Shown piece after piece: positions 1-6,562 of a stretch of 10,392 bases of DNA. A program made the translations under genes and the position numbers. Source of the DNA: Candidatus Zixiibacteriota bacterium. GTDB lineage: Bacteria; SM23-81. The notes under the pieces are model-generated. The model was not told the DNA's origin. It did not search any database and worked only from the letters and a program-made list of their open reading frames with translations. The stretch covers positions 1 through 10,392 of the forward strand of contig DAOVRJ010000070.1 of assembly GCA_030628225.1 (NCBI GenBank), in the 5' to 3' direction. Every line of letters starts with the position of its first letter. The first letter of the stretch is position 1.

Positions 1-439
1 CAACGCCGGGGAGCACAGCAATTTGCCGGGCGACCATTTCGGCCCGCGAGAAAGTGCGGTGTTCCTCTCCAAGCTCTATCTTCAGCGATGCCGGGAGCGG
101 ATTTGTCTCTAACACCTGCAAGGCTTCGTCGCCGAACTGCCGGCAAAAGGCATCCCGTGCCATCTCTTTATCCACGTAGGATACTGCCTTCACGGCAGAG
201 AGAGACTGGATGCTGTCGGCCACAGCAAGAGCGCCCTTCTGATCTACCTCGTCGCCGAGAAATGCCTCGATCTGAACGCGCTCTCGAACTTTAGCCGCCA
301 GCGCATTCATGTTCACGTATGCCAACAGAAACAGACCCATCAGAAACATGAAGACGATCAAAGTGGTCGTGGCGGAGAAGCTGGTCAGCTTGGCTCGCCG
401 TATGGCTGAGAGAGCCTCTTTGAGCGCGTAAAAGGGCAT
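1..439 (-). CDS. ftsX: Cell-division protein FtsX, N-terminal part (runs off the window)
   Basis: FtsX is the membrane subunit of FtsEX, an ABC-transporter-like complex at the division septum that switches on peptidoglycan hydrolases through periplasmic partners such as EnvC. I read 146 codons from an ATG at 439; the family is usually near 300 residues, so about half is present. A short basic cytoplasmic N-terminus (residues 1-21) is followed by one membrane segment at about 22-43 and then the start of the large periplasmic domain. That domain carries the family's YVDKE stretch (about 88-92) and NPLPAS (113-118). The start lies 9 bases after the ftsE stop, and GAGG overlapping that stop serves as ribosome-binding site, so translation is probably coupled. 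The adjacent ftsE supports the call. No frame disruption is seen in the part present; the C-terminal three membrane segments lie outside. Confidence 0.93.
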   Translation of the reverse strand, partial: MPFYALKEALSAIRRAKLTSFSATTTLIVFMFLMGLFLLAYVNMNALAAKVRERVQIEAFLGDEVDQKGALAVADSIQSLSAVKAVSYVDKEMARDAFCRQFGDEALQVLETNPLPASLKIELGEEHRTFSRAEMVARQIAVLPGV

Positions 440-448
440 CCCCAATCC

Positions 449-1141
449 TCACGCGATCTGCCCGTTGGCGATCTCGATTCGCCGATAGGGAAGGCCACTG
501 ACCAGATTGGTGTCATGGGTGGCCAGCAGGATGGCCGTCCCGAAACGGTTGATTTTAGCAAGCAGATCCAGAACCTCCTGCGAGGCGTCCGGATCAAGAT
601 TACCCGTGGGCTCATCGGCTAAAAGCAGGACCGGCTTGTTGACCAGGGCCCGGGCGATGGCCGCTCGCTGTTGCTCACCCCCGGACAGCTGGCTGGGCAG
701 GCATCCGGCTTTGTGGGCCAGCCCCACCAGGGTCAGGGCCGTCATGGCTTTTTTGCTGATCTCTCTTTTTTTGGCCCCGGTGACTCTCAGGGTAAAGGCG
801 ATGTTCTCGAAGATGGACCTGTCGCCAAGTAGCTTGCCGCCCTGGAAGACCAGTCCCAGCCTGCGGCGCAGGTAAGGAATGGCTTTGCGGCCCAGGGAGC
901 TCACATCTTCTCCAACCACCCGGATAGTCCCTGCCGTGGGCGACTCCTCCCGGGTGATCAGCCGTATCAGGGTCGTTTTCCCTGCACCGCAGGAACCCAC
1001 CAGAAGGACGAATTCACCGCGGTTCACCTGCAGGCTCACGTTTTGCAGGGCAGCCCACTTGCGGGCGTAGATCTTTGAGACATCTTTGACTTCGAGGATA
1101 GCTTCTTCTGATCTTATGGGAGCTTTTTCATTAAGCTGCAA
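449..1141 (-). CDS. ftsE: Cell-division ATP-binding protein FtsE
   Basis: This is the cytoplasmic ATPase of FtsEX. ATP binding and hydrolysis drive shape changes in FtsX that gate septal wall hydrolysis. The full ABC ATPase set is present (numbering from the TTG start, 230 residues): Walker A GSCGAGKT at 49-56, Q-loop glutamine near 100, signature LSGGEQQR at 152-159, Walker B LLLADE at 172-177 followed by PTGNLD, and the H-loop histidine near 209 in ATHD. I place the start at TTG 1141 because GGGGAGGA lies 6 bases upstream. The frame stays open to a GTG at 1159, giving 236 residues, but with a weaker site. About 15 residues precede the usual FtsE beginning at the ILEVKDVSK stretch. After the Q-loop glutamine the protein has GGKLL, where many FtsE proteins have DFRLL or DFKLL. 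ftsX follows after 9 bases. Confidence 0.93.
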   Translation of the reverse strand: MQLNEKAPIRSEEAILEVKDVSKIYARKWAALQNVSLQVNRGEFVLLVGSCGAGKTTLIRLITREESPTAGTIRVVGEDVSSLGRKAIPYLRRRLGLVFQGGKLLGDRSIFENIAFTLRVTGAKKREISKKAMTALTLVGLAHKAGCLPSQLSGGEQQRAAIARALVNKPVLLLADEPTGNLDPDASQEVLDLLAKINRFGTAILLATHDTNLVSGLPYRRIEIANGQIA

Positions 1142-1147
1142 AGGATA

Positions 1148-1155
1148 TCCTCCCC
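1148..1155 (-). promoter_or_regulatory. Strong ribosome-binding site that favours the TTG start of ftsE
   Basis: On the minus strand GGGGAGGA is followed by six bases and TTG. This is close to an ideal Shine-Dalgarno sequence and spacing. It lies inside the reading frame that would be used from the upstream GTG at 1159, so it argues that the TTG is the main start. Confidence 0.6.
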
Positions 1156-1172
1156 GCACAGCCGGCCCTTCC

Positions 1173-1199
1173 AGGGGTCAGGGTTTAGAGGTTAGGGGA
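1173..1199 (+). repeat. Degenerate GGGGTTA-type heptamer repeat, inverted relative to the array at 1256-1280
   Basis: The plus strand reads AGGGGTC, AGGGTTT, AGAGGTT, AGGGGA. These are imperfect heptamers of the same family as the perfect CCCTAAC array at the pdxA end, in the opposite orientation. The two are separated by about 56 bases. Between them lies only a small hairpin: ctacg at 1211-1215 pairs with cgtag at 1223-1227. No gene and no convincing promoter was found in the 1160-1257 spacer. Confidence 0.55.
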
Positions 1200-1255
1200 A
1201 AGAAAAACCACTACGATAATCCCGTAGCTCAAGAATTGGGGAAGGATTGAAGGCT

Positions 1256-1280
1256 CCCTAACCCCTAACCCCTAACCCCT
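1256..1280. repeat. Telomere-like heptamer array (CCCTAAC, three and a half copies) across the pdxA stop codon
   Basis: Three perfect tandem copies of CCCTAAC plus CCCT are present. On the minus strand, which is the pdxA coding strand, this reads as GGGGTTA repeats with three G4 runs and one G3 run separated by TTA. That meets the simple four-run G-quadruplex pattern. The array supplies the pdxA stop codon (TAG at 1258-1260) and encodes the last few residues of the protein. Confidence 0.85.
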
Positions 1281-2211
1281 TTCTCCTCCTCGCCATTCTG
1301 ACGGCCATCTGTATGGCTTTAATCATGCTCCCCGGATTGGCCCTTCCCTTTCCGGCGATCTCGAAGGCGGTGCCGTGATCGGGCGAGGTCCTGATGATAG
1401 GCAGCCCCAGAGTGATATTCACCGCCGAACCGAAACCGCCCATTTTAATGGGGATCAGACCCTGGTCGTGATACATGGCCACGACGACGTCGAATTCACT
1501 GCTTGTTGATGGCGCAAACAGGGTGTCGGCGGGGAATGGGCCCTGGACCAGAATGCCCTGGCGGGAGGTTTCCCGAATGGCCGGCGCGATCCGTTTTTGG
1601 TCCTCATTCCCGAAAACTCCGCCGTCACCAGCGTGGGGATTCAGAGCGCAAACGGCCACCCGCGGCTGCCGGATGTCAAACAGCTCCCGGAGAGCCGAAT
1701 GGGCCAGCCGGATGGTGCTCCGTACTAGGGTTGTGGTTATAGCCTCGCTGACCCGTGAGAGGGGAAGGTGGGTGGTGACCAGTACCACCCGCAGGTTCCC
1801 GGTGACCAGCATCATGGCGAACCGCTTGGTCCCCGTCAGGTTGGCCAGAAATTCAGTCTGGCCGGGGTATCGGTGGCCGGCCAGATGCAGAGCCTGTTTG
1901 CAGATTGGTGCAGTGACCACAGCATCCAGCTTGCCATCCAGAGCCATTTTGGTCGCCGCCATGAGCGACTCGGCCGCCGCCTGCCCCGCTGCTGGAGAGA
2001 CTTGTCCCGGGCGGATCTTTCTCAGGTCCACCCTGGTGCAATCGACGATGGAGAGTTTTTCTCCGCCTGCCCGATGCAAGACGGCCGTTGATCCGATGAT
2101 CACGGGATGGCACAGATCGTCGAGTTGACCGCTGGCAAGTGCCTTGACGATCACCTCGGGCCCGATGCCGGCCGGATCTCCCATGGTGATGCCGACGGTT
2201 GGCGCGAACAT
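1258..2211 (-). CDS. pdxA: 4-hydroxythreonine-4-phosphate dehydrogenase PdxA
   Basis: PdxA oxidises 4-phosphohydroxy-L-threonine with NAD(P); the product is used with PdxJ to make pyridoxine 5'-phosphate, the route to pyridoxal phosphate (cytoplasmic). The 317 residues open with GITMGDPAGIGPE (7-19). The metal-binding histidines are in TTHLPL (H148), NPHAGDGG (H193) and MYHDQG (H248). K256, N265 and R274 fit the substrate-binding residues. From memory these are E. coli H166, H211, H266, K274, N283 and R292, a constant offset of 18. The protein is thus 18 residues shorter ahead of residue 118, probably around residues 45-65. The GHTE motif reads GQTE, with Q118 at E. coli H136. The start is ATG 2211 behind AGGGGA. 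The last residues (about KGLGVRG) come from a heptamer repeat running into the gene. In E. coli pdxA follows surA; here the rqcP-like gene and a terminator intervene. Confidence 0.95.
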   Translation of the reverse strand: MFAPTVGITMGDPAGIGPEVIVKALASGQLDDLCHPVIIGSTAVLHRAGGEKLSIVDCTRVDLRKIRPGQVSPAAGQAAAESLMAATKMALDGKLDAVVTAPICKQALHLAGHRYPGQTEFLANLTGTKRFAMMLVTGNLRVVLVTTHLPLSRVSEAITTTLVRSTIRLAHSALRELFDIRQPRVAVCALNPHAGDGGVFGNEDQKRIAPAIRETSRQGILVQGPFPADTLFAPSTSSEFDVVVAMYHDQGLIPIKMGGFGSAVNITLGLPIIRTSPDHGTAFEIAGKGRANPGSMIKAIQMAVRMARRRKGLGVRG

Positions 2212-2234
2212 ATCCGTCCCCTTTTGGCGGCCCG

Positions 2235-2276
2235 AATATACGCTAAAAAGGTATCATCCCCGGCAGGAAATGGCAA
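2235..2276 (-). promoter_or_regulatory. Possible pdxA promoter region (weak)
   Basis: Between the terminator at 2303-2325 and pdxA, the minus strand has TTGCCA (2276-2271), 17 bases, then TACCTT (2253-2248), a weak match to the sigma-70 pattern. A better -10-like TATATT lies at 2240-2235 but has no matching -35 box. A promoter is expected here because a terminator lies upstream, but the choice between these elements is open. Confidence 0.3.
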
Positions 2277-2302
2277 GCAAAAAAGCGCGGTCCCGAAGGA
2301 AC

Positions 2303-2325
2303 AAAAAAGCCAGCGGGGTGCTGGC
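2303..2325 (-). terminator. Intrinsic (rho-independent) terminator of the folding-factor operon
   Basis: On the minus strand GCCAGC (2325-2320), a five-base loop ACCCC and GCTGGC (2314-2309) form a perfect six-pair stem, followed directly by six T. It begins one base after the stop codon of the rqcP-like gene. It would end the transcript of the four upstream genes and separate them from pdxA. Confidence 0.88.
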
Positions 2326-2326
2326 C

Positions 2327-2599
2327 TCAAAAGGGTTCCGGTTCCTTTGGCGTCTCGCGCAGAATTGAGTATAGCTCGCGAGCCTGTTCCTTGGAGACAT
2401 TCCCTCGCGGAAGCCGGAGAATTTCAAACTCTAAGAGGCGGCTGGTGAAGTCGATGATGATTTTCTGGCCCGGAGAAATCTCTCTACCGGCCTTGGCGCG
2501 ATGTCCCTCCACCCAGACAATTCCCTTATCACAAGCTGCCTTGGCCAGAGATCGTCGTTTGATCAGCCGGCTTTTGGTCAAAAAGAGATCCAAGCGCAC
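2327..2599 (-). CDS. rqcP: S4-domain RNA-binding protein, RqcP/YabO-like
   Basis: This is a small S4-domain protein of about 90 residues. It opens RLDLFLTKSRLIKRRSLAKA and continues with GxVxVxGxxAKxGxxIxPG. The C-terminal tail ARELYSILRE resembles the end of Bacillus YabO. In Firmicutes RqcP (YabO) works with RqcH on stalled 50S subunits, stabilising the peptidyl-tRNA while alanine tails are added. E. coli has Hsp15, a related S4 protein, for a similar task. I start at GTG 2599, 8 bases after the surA stop and just after AGAGGTGA. This gives the family's usual length and an N-terminus matching its relatives. The frame is open to an ATG at 2656, but that would add 19 residues overlapping surA. 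The terminator follows immediately. The S4 fold is clear; the RqcP role is inferred from similarity, and Hsp15 is the alternative. Confidence 0.82.
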   Translation of the reverse strand: MRLDLFLTKSRLIKRRSLAKAACDKGIVWVEGHRAKAGREISPGQKIIIDFTSRLLEFEILRLPRGNVSKEQARELYSILRETPKEPEPF

Positions 2600-2607
2600 G
2601 CTCACCT

Positions 2608-3894
2608 CTACAGGCGAATATCCACGTAAATCTCTTCTCTTAGCGTATTTAGCCACACCATCAGCTCGTCAGAGATCTTCCTTTGCCTGGTTGCCTCCTC
2701 CAGAAAATCCCAGTCGTTTTCCATGGTGACGCGCCTTTCGGTCACCCGATCGACGACTTTCAGCAAGTGGTAACCAGAGGAGGTAGGAATGGGCTCGCTG
2801 ATATTGCCTGTGCTCAAGGTGTCAACCGCCGAGCTGAATTGGGGGTTGAGCTGGTCCATGGAAAACCAGCCCAGGTCCCCGCCCTTCTCCCTGGAGTAGG
2901 GGTCCTGAGAGTACTCCTCCACAAGGGCGGAAAAATCCTCGCCTTTCAACGCCCTGTTGCGCAACTCATTAAGCTGATTGATGATCCTCTGTTCATCCTC
3001 CTCGGAGGCGGTCATGGAGATAAGAATGTGGCGGACATGCACCTGGTCGCCGAGAAGATCCTCACATTTGATGATGTGATACCCGTACATCGTTTCCACC
3101 ACGTCGCTGATTTCGCCGGGGGAAAGGACGAAGGCGGCTTGCTCGAACTCGGGAACCATTTCTCCTCGAGAGAAGTTGCCCAGGTCCCCGCCACCCTCGG
3201 CGCTGGGGCACTGGGAATAAGTCCGGGCCAGACTGGCGAAATCCTCCCCGGCACGGGCCTTGGCCAACACCTCCGTGGCCTTCTGAAAGGCCATCCGCTT
3301 GTTTTCCTCATCCACGGTGACGGTTAGCATCAAATGACTGAGCTGCACCGATCTTCCATGCATAGGCAGGCTATCTCGATAGGTCTCGTAGAAATCCATC
3401 ACCTCTTTGGTGGAAACGGTTATGTTGGCCATTTTTTGCCGGATGAGCCTCTCCCGAAGAAGCTGGTTACTGATCTGGGGCCGAAAGCGCTTCTTTAAAC
3501 TCTGCAGAGTAAGCCCCTCGTTGGCCAGTTGCTCCTGGAAAGCCTCTTCTGACCCGAGCTGTTCCTTGATCCGCTGAATTTGGTTATTCAGGGCGCCATC
3601 GATTTCCTGGGGATCGATCTGAATGCTATCGCGCCGGGCCTGAACCAGAATTAACTTTTCGTCCACCAGATCCTGCAGGAGGGAAACGCGGAGCTTGTTC
3701 AAAGCGTCGACATCATCGGAACTAATCTTCAGCTGCATGCCGGCTAACTGCAGGCGGGTCTCCACCTCCGAGAGCAGGATTATTTCATCTCCAATCACTG
3801 CCACGATCCGGTCCGCCATCTGGGCAAGGGCCAGTGAGTTCATGGCCAGGATCATCAGCAAAGAGATCAGCAGAAATTTCGCATATTGTCTCAT
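2608..3894 (-). CDS. surA: Periplasmic chaperone and peptidyl-prolyl isomerase SurA
   Basis: SurA carries unfolded outer-membrane proteins across the periplasm. From the ATG at 3894 there are 428 residues, like E. coli SurA. An N-terminal signal peptide (about 1-24, ending ALA before QMADR) leads into the SurA N-domain (ADRIVAVIGDEIILLSEVETRLQ-like start, to about 175). Two parvulin domains follow at about 182-278 and 285-383. Both keep the two conserved histidines (LSHLM and GYHII; VRHIL and GYHLL) and the GGDLG motif, so both may be catalytic. A short C-terminal helix region closes the protein. The frame is open to a GTG at 3930, which would add 12 residues (MFSLHPLPGRSY) ahead of a normal signal peptide. 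I prefer the ATG, which has AGGAAG 7 bases upstream. Its stop is 8 bases before the rqcP-like start. The name rests on domain order, length and the nearby pdxA. Confidence 0.93.
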   Translation of the reverse strand: MRQYAKFLLISLLMILAMNSLALAQMADRIVAVIGDEIILLSEVETRLQLAGMQLKISSDDVDALNKLRVSLLQDLVDEKLILVQARRDSIQIDPQEIDGALNNQIQRIKEQLGSEEAFQEQLANEGLTLQSLKKRFRPQISNQLLRERLIRQKMANITVSTKEVMDFYETYRDSLPMHGRSVQLSHLMLTVTVDEENKRMAFQKATEVLAKARAGEDFASLARTYSQCPSAEGGGDLGNFSRGEMVPEFEQAAFVLSPGEISDVVETMYGYHIIKCEDLLGDQVHVRHILISMTASEEDEQRIINQLNELRNRALKGEDFSALVEEYSQDPYSREKGGDLGWFSMDQLNPQFSSAVDTLSTGNISEPIPTSSGYHLLKVVDRVTERRVTMENDWDFLEEATRQRKISDELMVWLNTLREEIYVDIRL

Positions 3895-3945
3895 ATAACT
3901 TCTTCCTGGGAGAGGGTGGAGCGAAAACACCCCGGCTGAAGAAAT

Positions 3946-4821
3946 TTAAAGATTCTCCTCTTGAGGGACAAATACGCTTTCCGCAGGTGCCAAGCTGGAT
4001 CTGAGAAGTTCCATGTGTTGATCGATGGAGCTTTGCTCCTTGAGTTCGAGGAGGAACAGATTCAGCTCTTCCAGCTCTTTCTGTGCAGAGAGCTGGTTGT
4101 TGATTTCGTCACGGACCAGGTCGAGAGACAGCACCGAGCCAGCTTTTTTTATGTCGGTGACGATGATGAGATGATAGCCGAACTCGGTTTTGATGGGCAC
4201 CGACAGGTCTCCGGGAGAGGTGGAGAAGGCCACCTTGGCCACCTCCGGAATAACATCCTCCCGGAAAAAAAAGCCCAAGTCGCCGCCCTGTTCTGCAGAG
4301 GGATCCACCGAATGCTGGCTAGCTAATCGGGTGAAATCTTCGCCGGCCTCAAGTTCTCTGCGGATTTTCTGGGCCTCTACTAAAGTGGGCACCAGGATCT
4401 GTTGGGCCCGAACCTGATCTGCTTTTCTGGTGAAATCATCCACATGGGCCTGATAGTAGTCGCCAATTTCCTGCTCGGTCACCTGGACCCTGTTTTGAAG
4501 CTCCTGCTGGATCAGATCGGCGATGAGAATGTTCTTCTCGGCCGCACGAATTTTCTCTTTGATGTGAGTTTCCCGTTGCAGCCCGCGCCGCAGCGCCTCC
4601 TGATAAAAAAGCTCTCCGTTAATCCAACGCTCTACGAATTGTATTTTTTGCTCTTGGGTGATGGTGTTCAGATAATACGGGGGGATCTCGGCGTACAGAT
4701 CCTCCAGAGTGAGTCTGGCGCCGTTGACAGTGGCGATCACCGGCTCTTTTTTTCCACCACATCCTCCCAGGAGAAGACAGGCGATCACCAGGCCAGACCA
4801 AAGGTCATTTGTCTTTGGCAA
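3946..4821 (-). CDS. Parvulin-type (PpiC/PrsA-like) foldase lipoprotein, single domain
   Basis: The 291-residue protein has a lipoprotein signal: a hydrophobic stretch ending in lipobox LGGC with Cys21, followed by GGKK. There is no aspartate at +2, so by the E. coli rule it would go to the outer membrane. A SurA/PrsA-type N-domain (about 27-135) precedes one parvulin domain at about 138-225 with GGDLGFF and GYHLI. The first conserved histidine is replaced: the usual SHIL reads QQIL. Catalysis is therefore doubtful and a chaperone role is likely. The start is TTG 4821; an in-frame TAA lies five codons upstream and no ATG or GTG falls between, so TTG is the only start that keeps the signal peptide. 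AAGGA lies 9 bases before it, overlapping that TAA. It follows the 553-residue parvulin gene by 31 bases and precedes surA by 51. The client proteins are unknown. Confidence 0.88.
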   Translation of the reverse strand: MPKTNDLWSGLVIACLLLGGCGGKKEPVIATVNGARLTLEDLYAEIPPYYLNTITQEQKIQFVERWINGELFYQEALRRGLQRETHIKEKIRAAEKNILIADLIQQELQNRVQVTEQEIGDYYQAHVDDFTRKADQVRAQQILVPTLVEAQKIRRELEAGEDFTRLASQHSVDPSAEQGGDLGFFFREDVIPEVAKVAFSTSPGDLSVPIKTEFGYHLIIVTDIKKAGSVLSLDLVRDEINNQLSAQKELEELNLFLLELKEQSSIDQHMELLRSSLAPAESVFVPQEENL

Positions 4822-4852
4822 CGTAACCGGTCCTTAGGAAAGTTCGGGTATA

Positions 4853-6514
4853 TTAAGCCGCTTCCGCTTCCTTTTTTGGCGTGACCACCGTGGATTCAAG
4901 GACATCGGTGAAGATCTCAACACCCTTCTGCTGGCGCATTTCCTCCAACCATATCTTCACCGCGTCTTTCTGCCGTTCCCTCTCGATGACCACTCTGATG
5001 TTGTCCTGGAGATCCTCAAGGGGTTTCGCTTGACTGGGTTTCTTGCCCAGCACCTTGATGACCGAATATTTGTTGCTCTCTTTGATGGGTCCGCCCAGTT
5101 CACCGATCTTCAGATCGAAGGCCGCATTGGCGATGCTGGGATAATGCTTTCTATCCAGATAGCCCAGGTCTCCGTCTTTCTTGGCCGCCCATTTTCGCAT
5201 AGATTTTTCCCGGGCTAATTTACCAAAATCGGCGCCTCTGCGTAGCTGTTTGAGGATGTCATTGGCCTCTTCCTCAGTGATTAATTGAATCTCCTGGACC
5301 TTGACCTGTTCCGGGATGCTGTAGATATCGATGTGGTCCTGGTAGTAAGCCTGGATGTGCTCATCGGTAATCGTGGTATCTGTGGGTACGCCTTTTTGTT
5401 GAAAGACCTGAAGCAGGGCACGGTTTTTCTCAGCATCAATTGTCTCTACCACATCCTTCTTGCGCGAAAAGCCCTTTTTTCGCGCCGCACCCTCTAACAG
5501 GTGTCCTGTCAATATGTTTCTGACCAGAGCCTGAAGATCGTCAGTGTCTTTTACGCGAGGACGGTACATAGAGGGAATCTTCTCCATCTCGGCCAGGAAA
5601 TAGTCCACGGTCCAAGATCCGCCTTGGAAGGTGACCAGGGTCATCTCTTTTTCCTCTTGGGTGAAATCTTCCGCGGACAGCTTTTTGGCTAAAAACTTGT
5701 TCAGGACCACCTGAACGACCTCAGGATCCAACTGAATGTTGGCCTTTTCCTTCACCTTGGTCACATATTCCTGACCAAGCCTTTTGCTGTTTGCGCTGGA
5801 CAGAGTTCTCTCGATCTTAGCTTTTTCCTCGGCGAAATCCTTTGTCTGGACCTGGCGTCGATCCTCTAATTTGATGATATGCCATCCGAACTGGCTTTCC
5901 AGCGGCTTGGAAATGGTGCCCACTTGCATGGCGAAGGCCGTATCTTGAAATGGACTGACCATGCGGCCCCAGGAGAAATAGCCCAGGTCGCCACCTTTGT
6001 CTTTGGTGCCTCTATCGGTAGATTTTTCCTTGGCCATCTCGGCGAAGTCGGCGCCCTCGGCGAGCTGCTTAGCGATCTCCTGGGCCGTTTCCTCGGTCTC
6101 GACGAGGATATGACTTGCTTTTACCTCCCAAGACATTCTTTCGTAGTGTTCTTTCATCTCCTTTTCGGAGGGCGTGCTCTTCTCTAAAATCTCAGTATTG
6201 TACAGCGCCTCCAGAAGTGTACGCCGCTCAACATCTTTGATTTTGACCAGAAAATCGGGATCTTTGTCCATGCCGGCCTCAATGGCTCCCATGATCATGA
6301 GTTCCTCGTCGATCATGCTGTCTAACAAGGTGCGTTTTTGAGCCAATTCATCCTCGAAAGAGCTAAAAGTTTTGCTTTTGAGCCTGTCCTGGATCTGGCC
6401 CACAGAGATGGTCCGCTCTCCCACTCTGGCCACTGCCCGGTTTTCCGGCTTTGCACAGCCGAAGAAAAGGGCGCCGCACACAAAAGCGGTGACGCAAAAA
6501 GAGGTCGCACGCAT
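4853..6514 (-). CDS. Two-domain parvulin-type peptidyl-prolyl isomerase lipoprotein (SurA/PpiD-like)
   Basis: This 553-residue protein is predicted to be an envelope folding factor. The signal sequence ends in FFGC with Cys20, a slightly unusual lipobox (F at -3), and the +2 residue is Ala. A SurA-type N-domain (about 25-125) leads to parvulin domain 1 (about 132-222), which has SHILV, GGDLGYF and GWHII, so both histidines are kept. A helical linker of about 180 residues follows. Parvulin domain 2 (about 404-490) keeps DGDLGYL, but SHIL becomes QEIQL and the terminal histidine motif becomes YSVIKV. This domain has lost both histidines and probably only binds. The charged tail ends KKEAEAA. 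ATG 6514 has a near-perfect AAGGAGGA 6 bases upstream. It is the first gene of the four-gene run and lies 62 bases after mfd. PpiD is membrane-anchored by an N-terminal helix, so SurA-like is the closer description. Confidence 0.88.
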   Translation of the reverse strand: MRATSFCVTAFVCGALFFGCAKPENRAVARVGERTISVGQIQDRLKSKTFSSFEDELAQKRTLLDSMIDEELMIMGAIEAGMDKDPDFLVKIKDVERRTLLEALYNTEILEKSTPSEKEMKEHYERMSWEVKASHILVETEETAQEIAKQLAEGADFAEMAKEKSTDRGTKDKGGDLGYFSWGRMVSPFQDTAFAMQVGTISKPLESQFGWHIIKLEDRRQVQTKDFAEEKAKIERTLSSANSKRLGQEYVTKVKEKANIQLDPEVVQVVLNKFLAKKLSAEDFTQEEKEMTLVTFQGGSWTVDYFLAEMEKIPSMYRPRVKDTDDLQALVRNILTGHLLEGAARKKGFSRKKDVVETIDAEKNRALLQVFQQKGVPTDTTITDEHIQAYYQDHIDIYSIPEQVKVQEIQLITEEEANDILKQLRRGADFGKLAREKSMRKWAAKKDGDLGYLDRKHYPSIANAAFDLKIGELGGPIKESNKYSVIKVLGKKPSQAKPLEDLQDNIRVVIERERQKDAVKIWLEEMRQQKGVEIFTDVLESTVVTPKKEAEAA

Positions 6515-6520
6515 GATGAA

Positions 6521-6528
6521 TCCTCCTT
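6521..6528 (-). promoter_or_regulatory. Ribosome-binding site of the 553-residue parvulin gene
   Basis: AAGGAGGA is followed by six bases (TTCATC) and ATG on the minus strand. It is the strongest Shine-Dalgarno site in the window and fixes the start at 6514. Confidence 0.75.
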
Positions 6529-6562
6529 ACTTAGGTGAAAAGATTCAAAGCACAGTTTTTCT

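Noticed and set aside
1160-1257. Separate promoter for ftsE
   Set aside because: TTGAGC and GATTAT-like pieces exist but no pair with 16-18-base spacing was found; co-transcription with pdxA is equally possible.
2600-2656. Longer S4 protein starting at ATG 2656
   Set aside because: It would overlap surA by 49 bases and add 19 residues not found in the family. GTG 2599 has a ribosome-binding site and a family-like N-terminus.
3895-3930. SurA start at GTG 3930
   Set aside because: It has no Shine-Dalgarno sequence and puts 12 polar residues before a normal signal peptide. ATG 3894 has AGGAAG upstream.
3895-3945. Small GGGTG/CACCC hairpin between the lipoprotein gene and surA
   Set aside because: It has only five pairs with a nine-base loop and no T run; it is too weak to call a regulatory structure.
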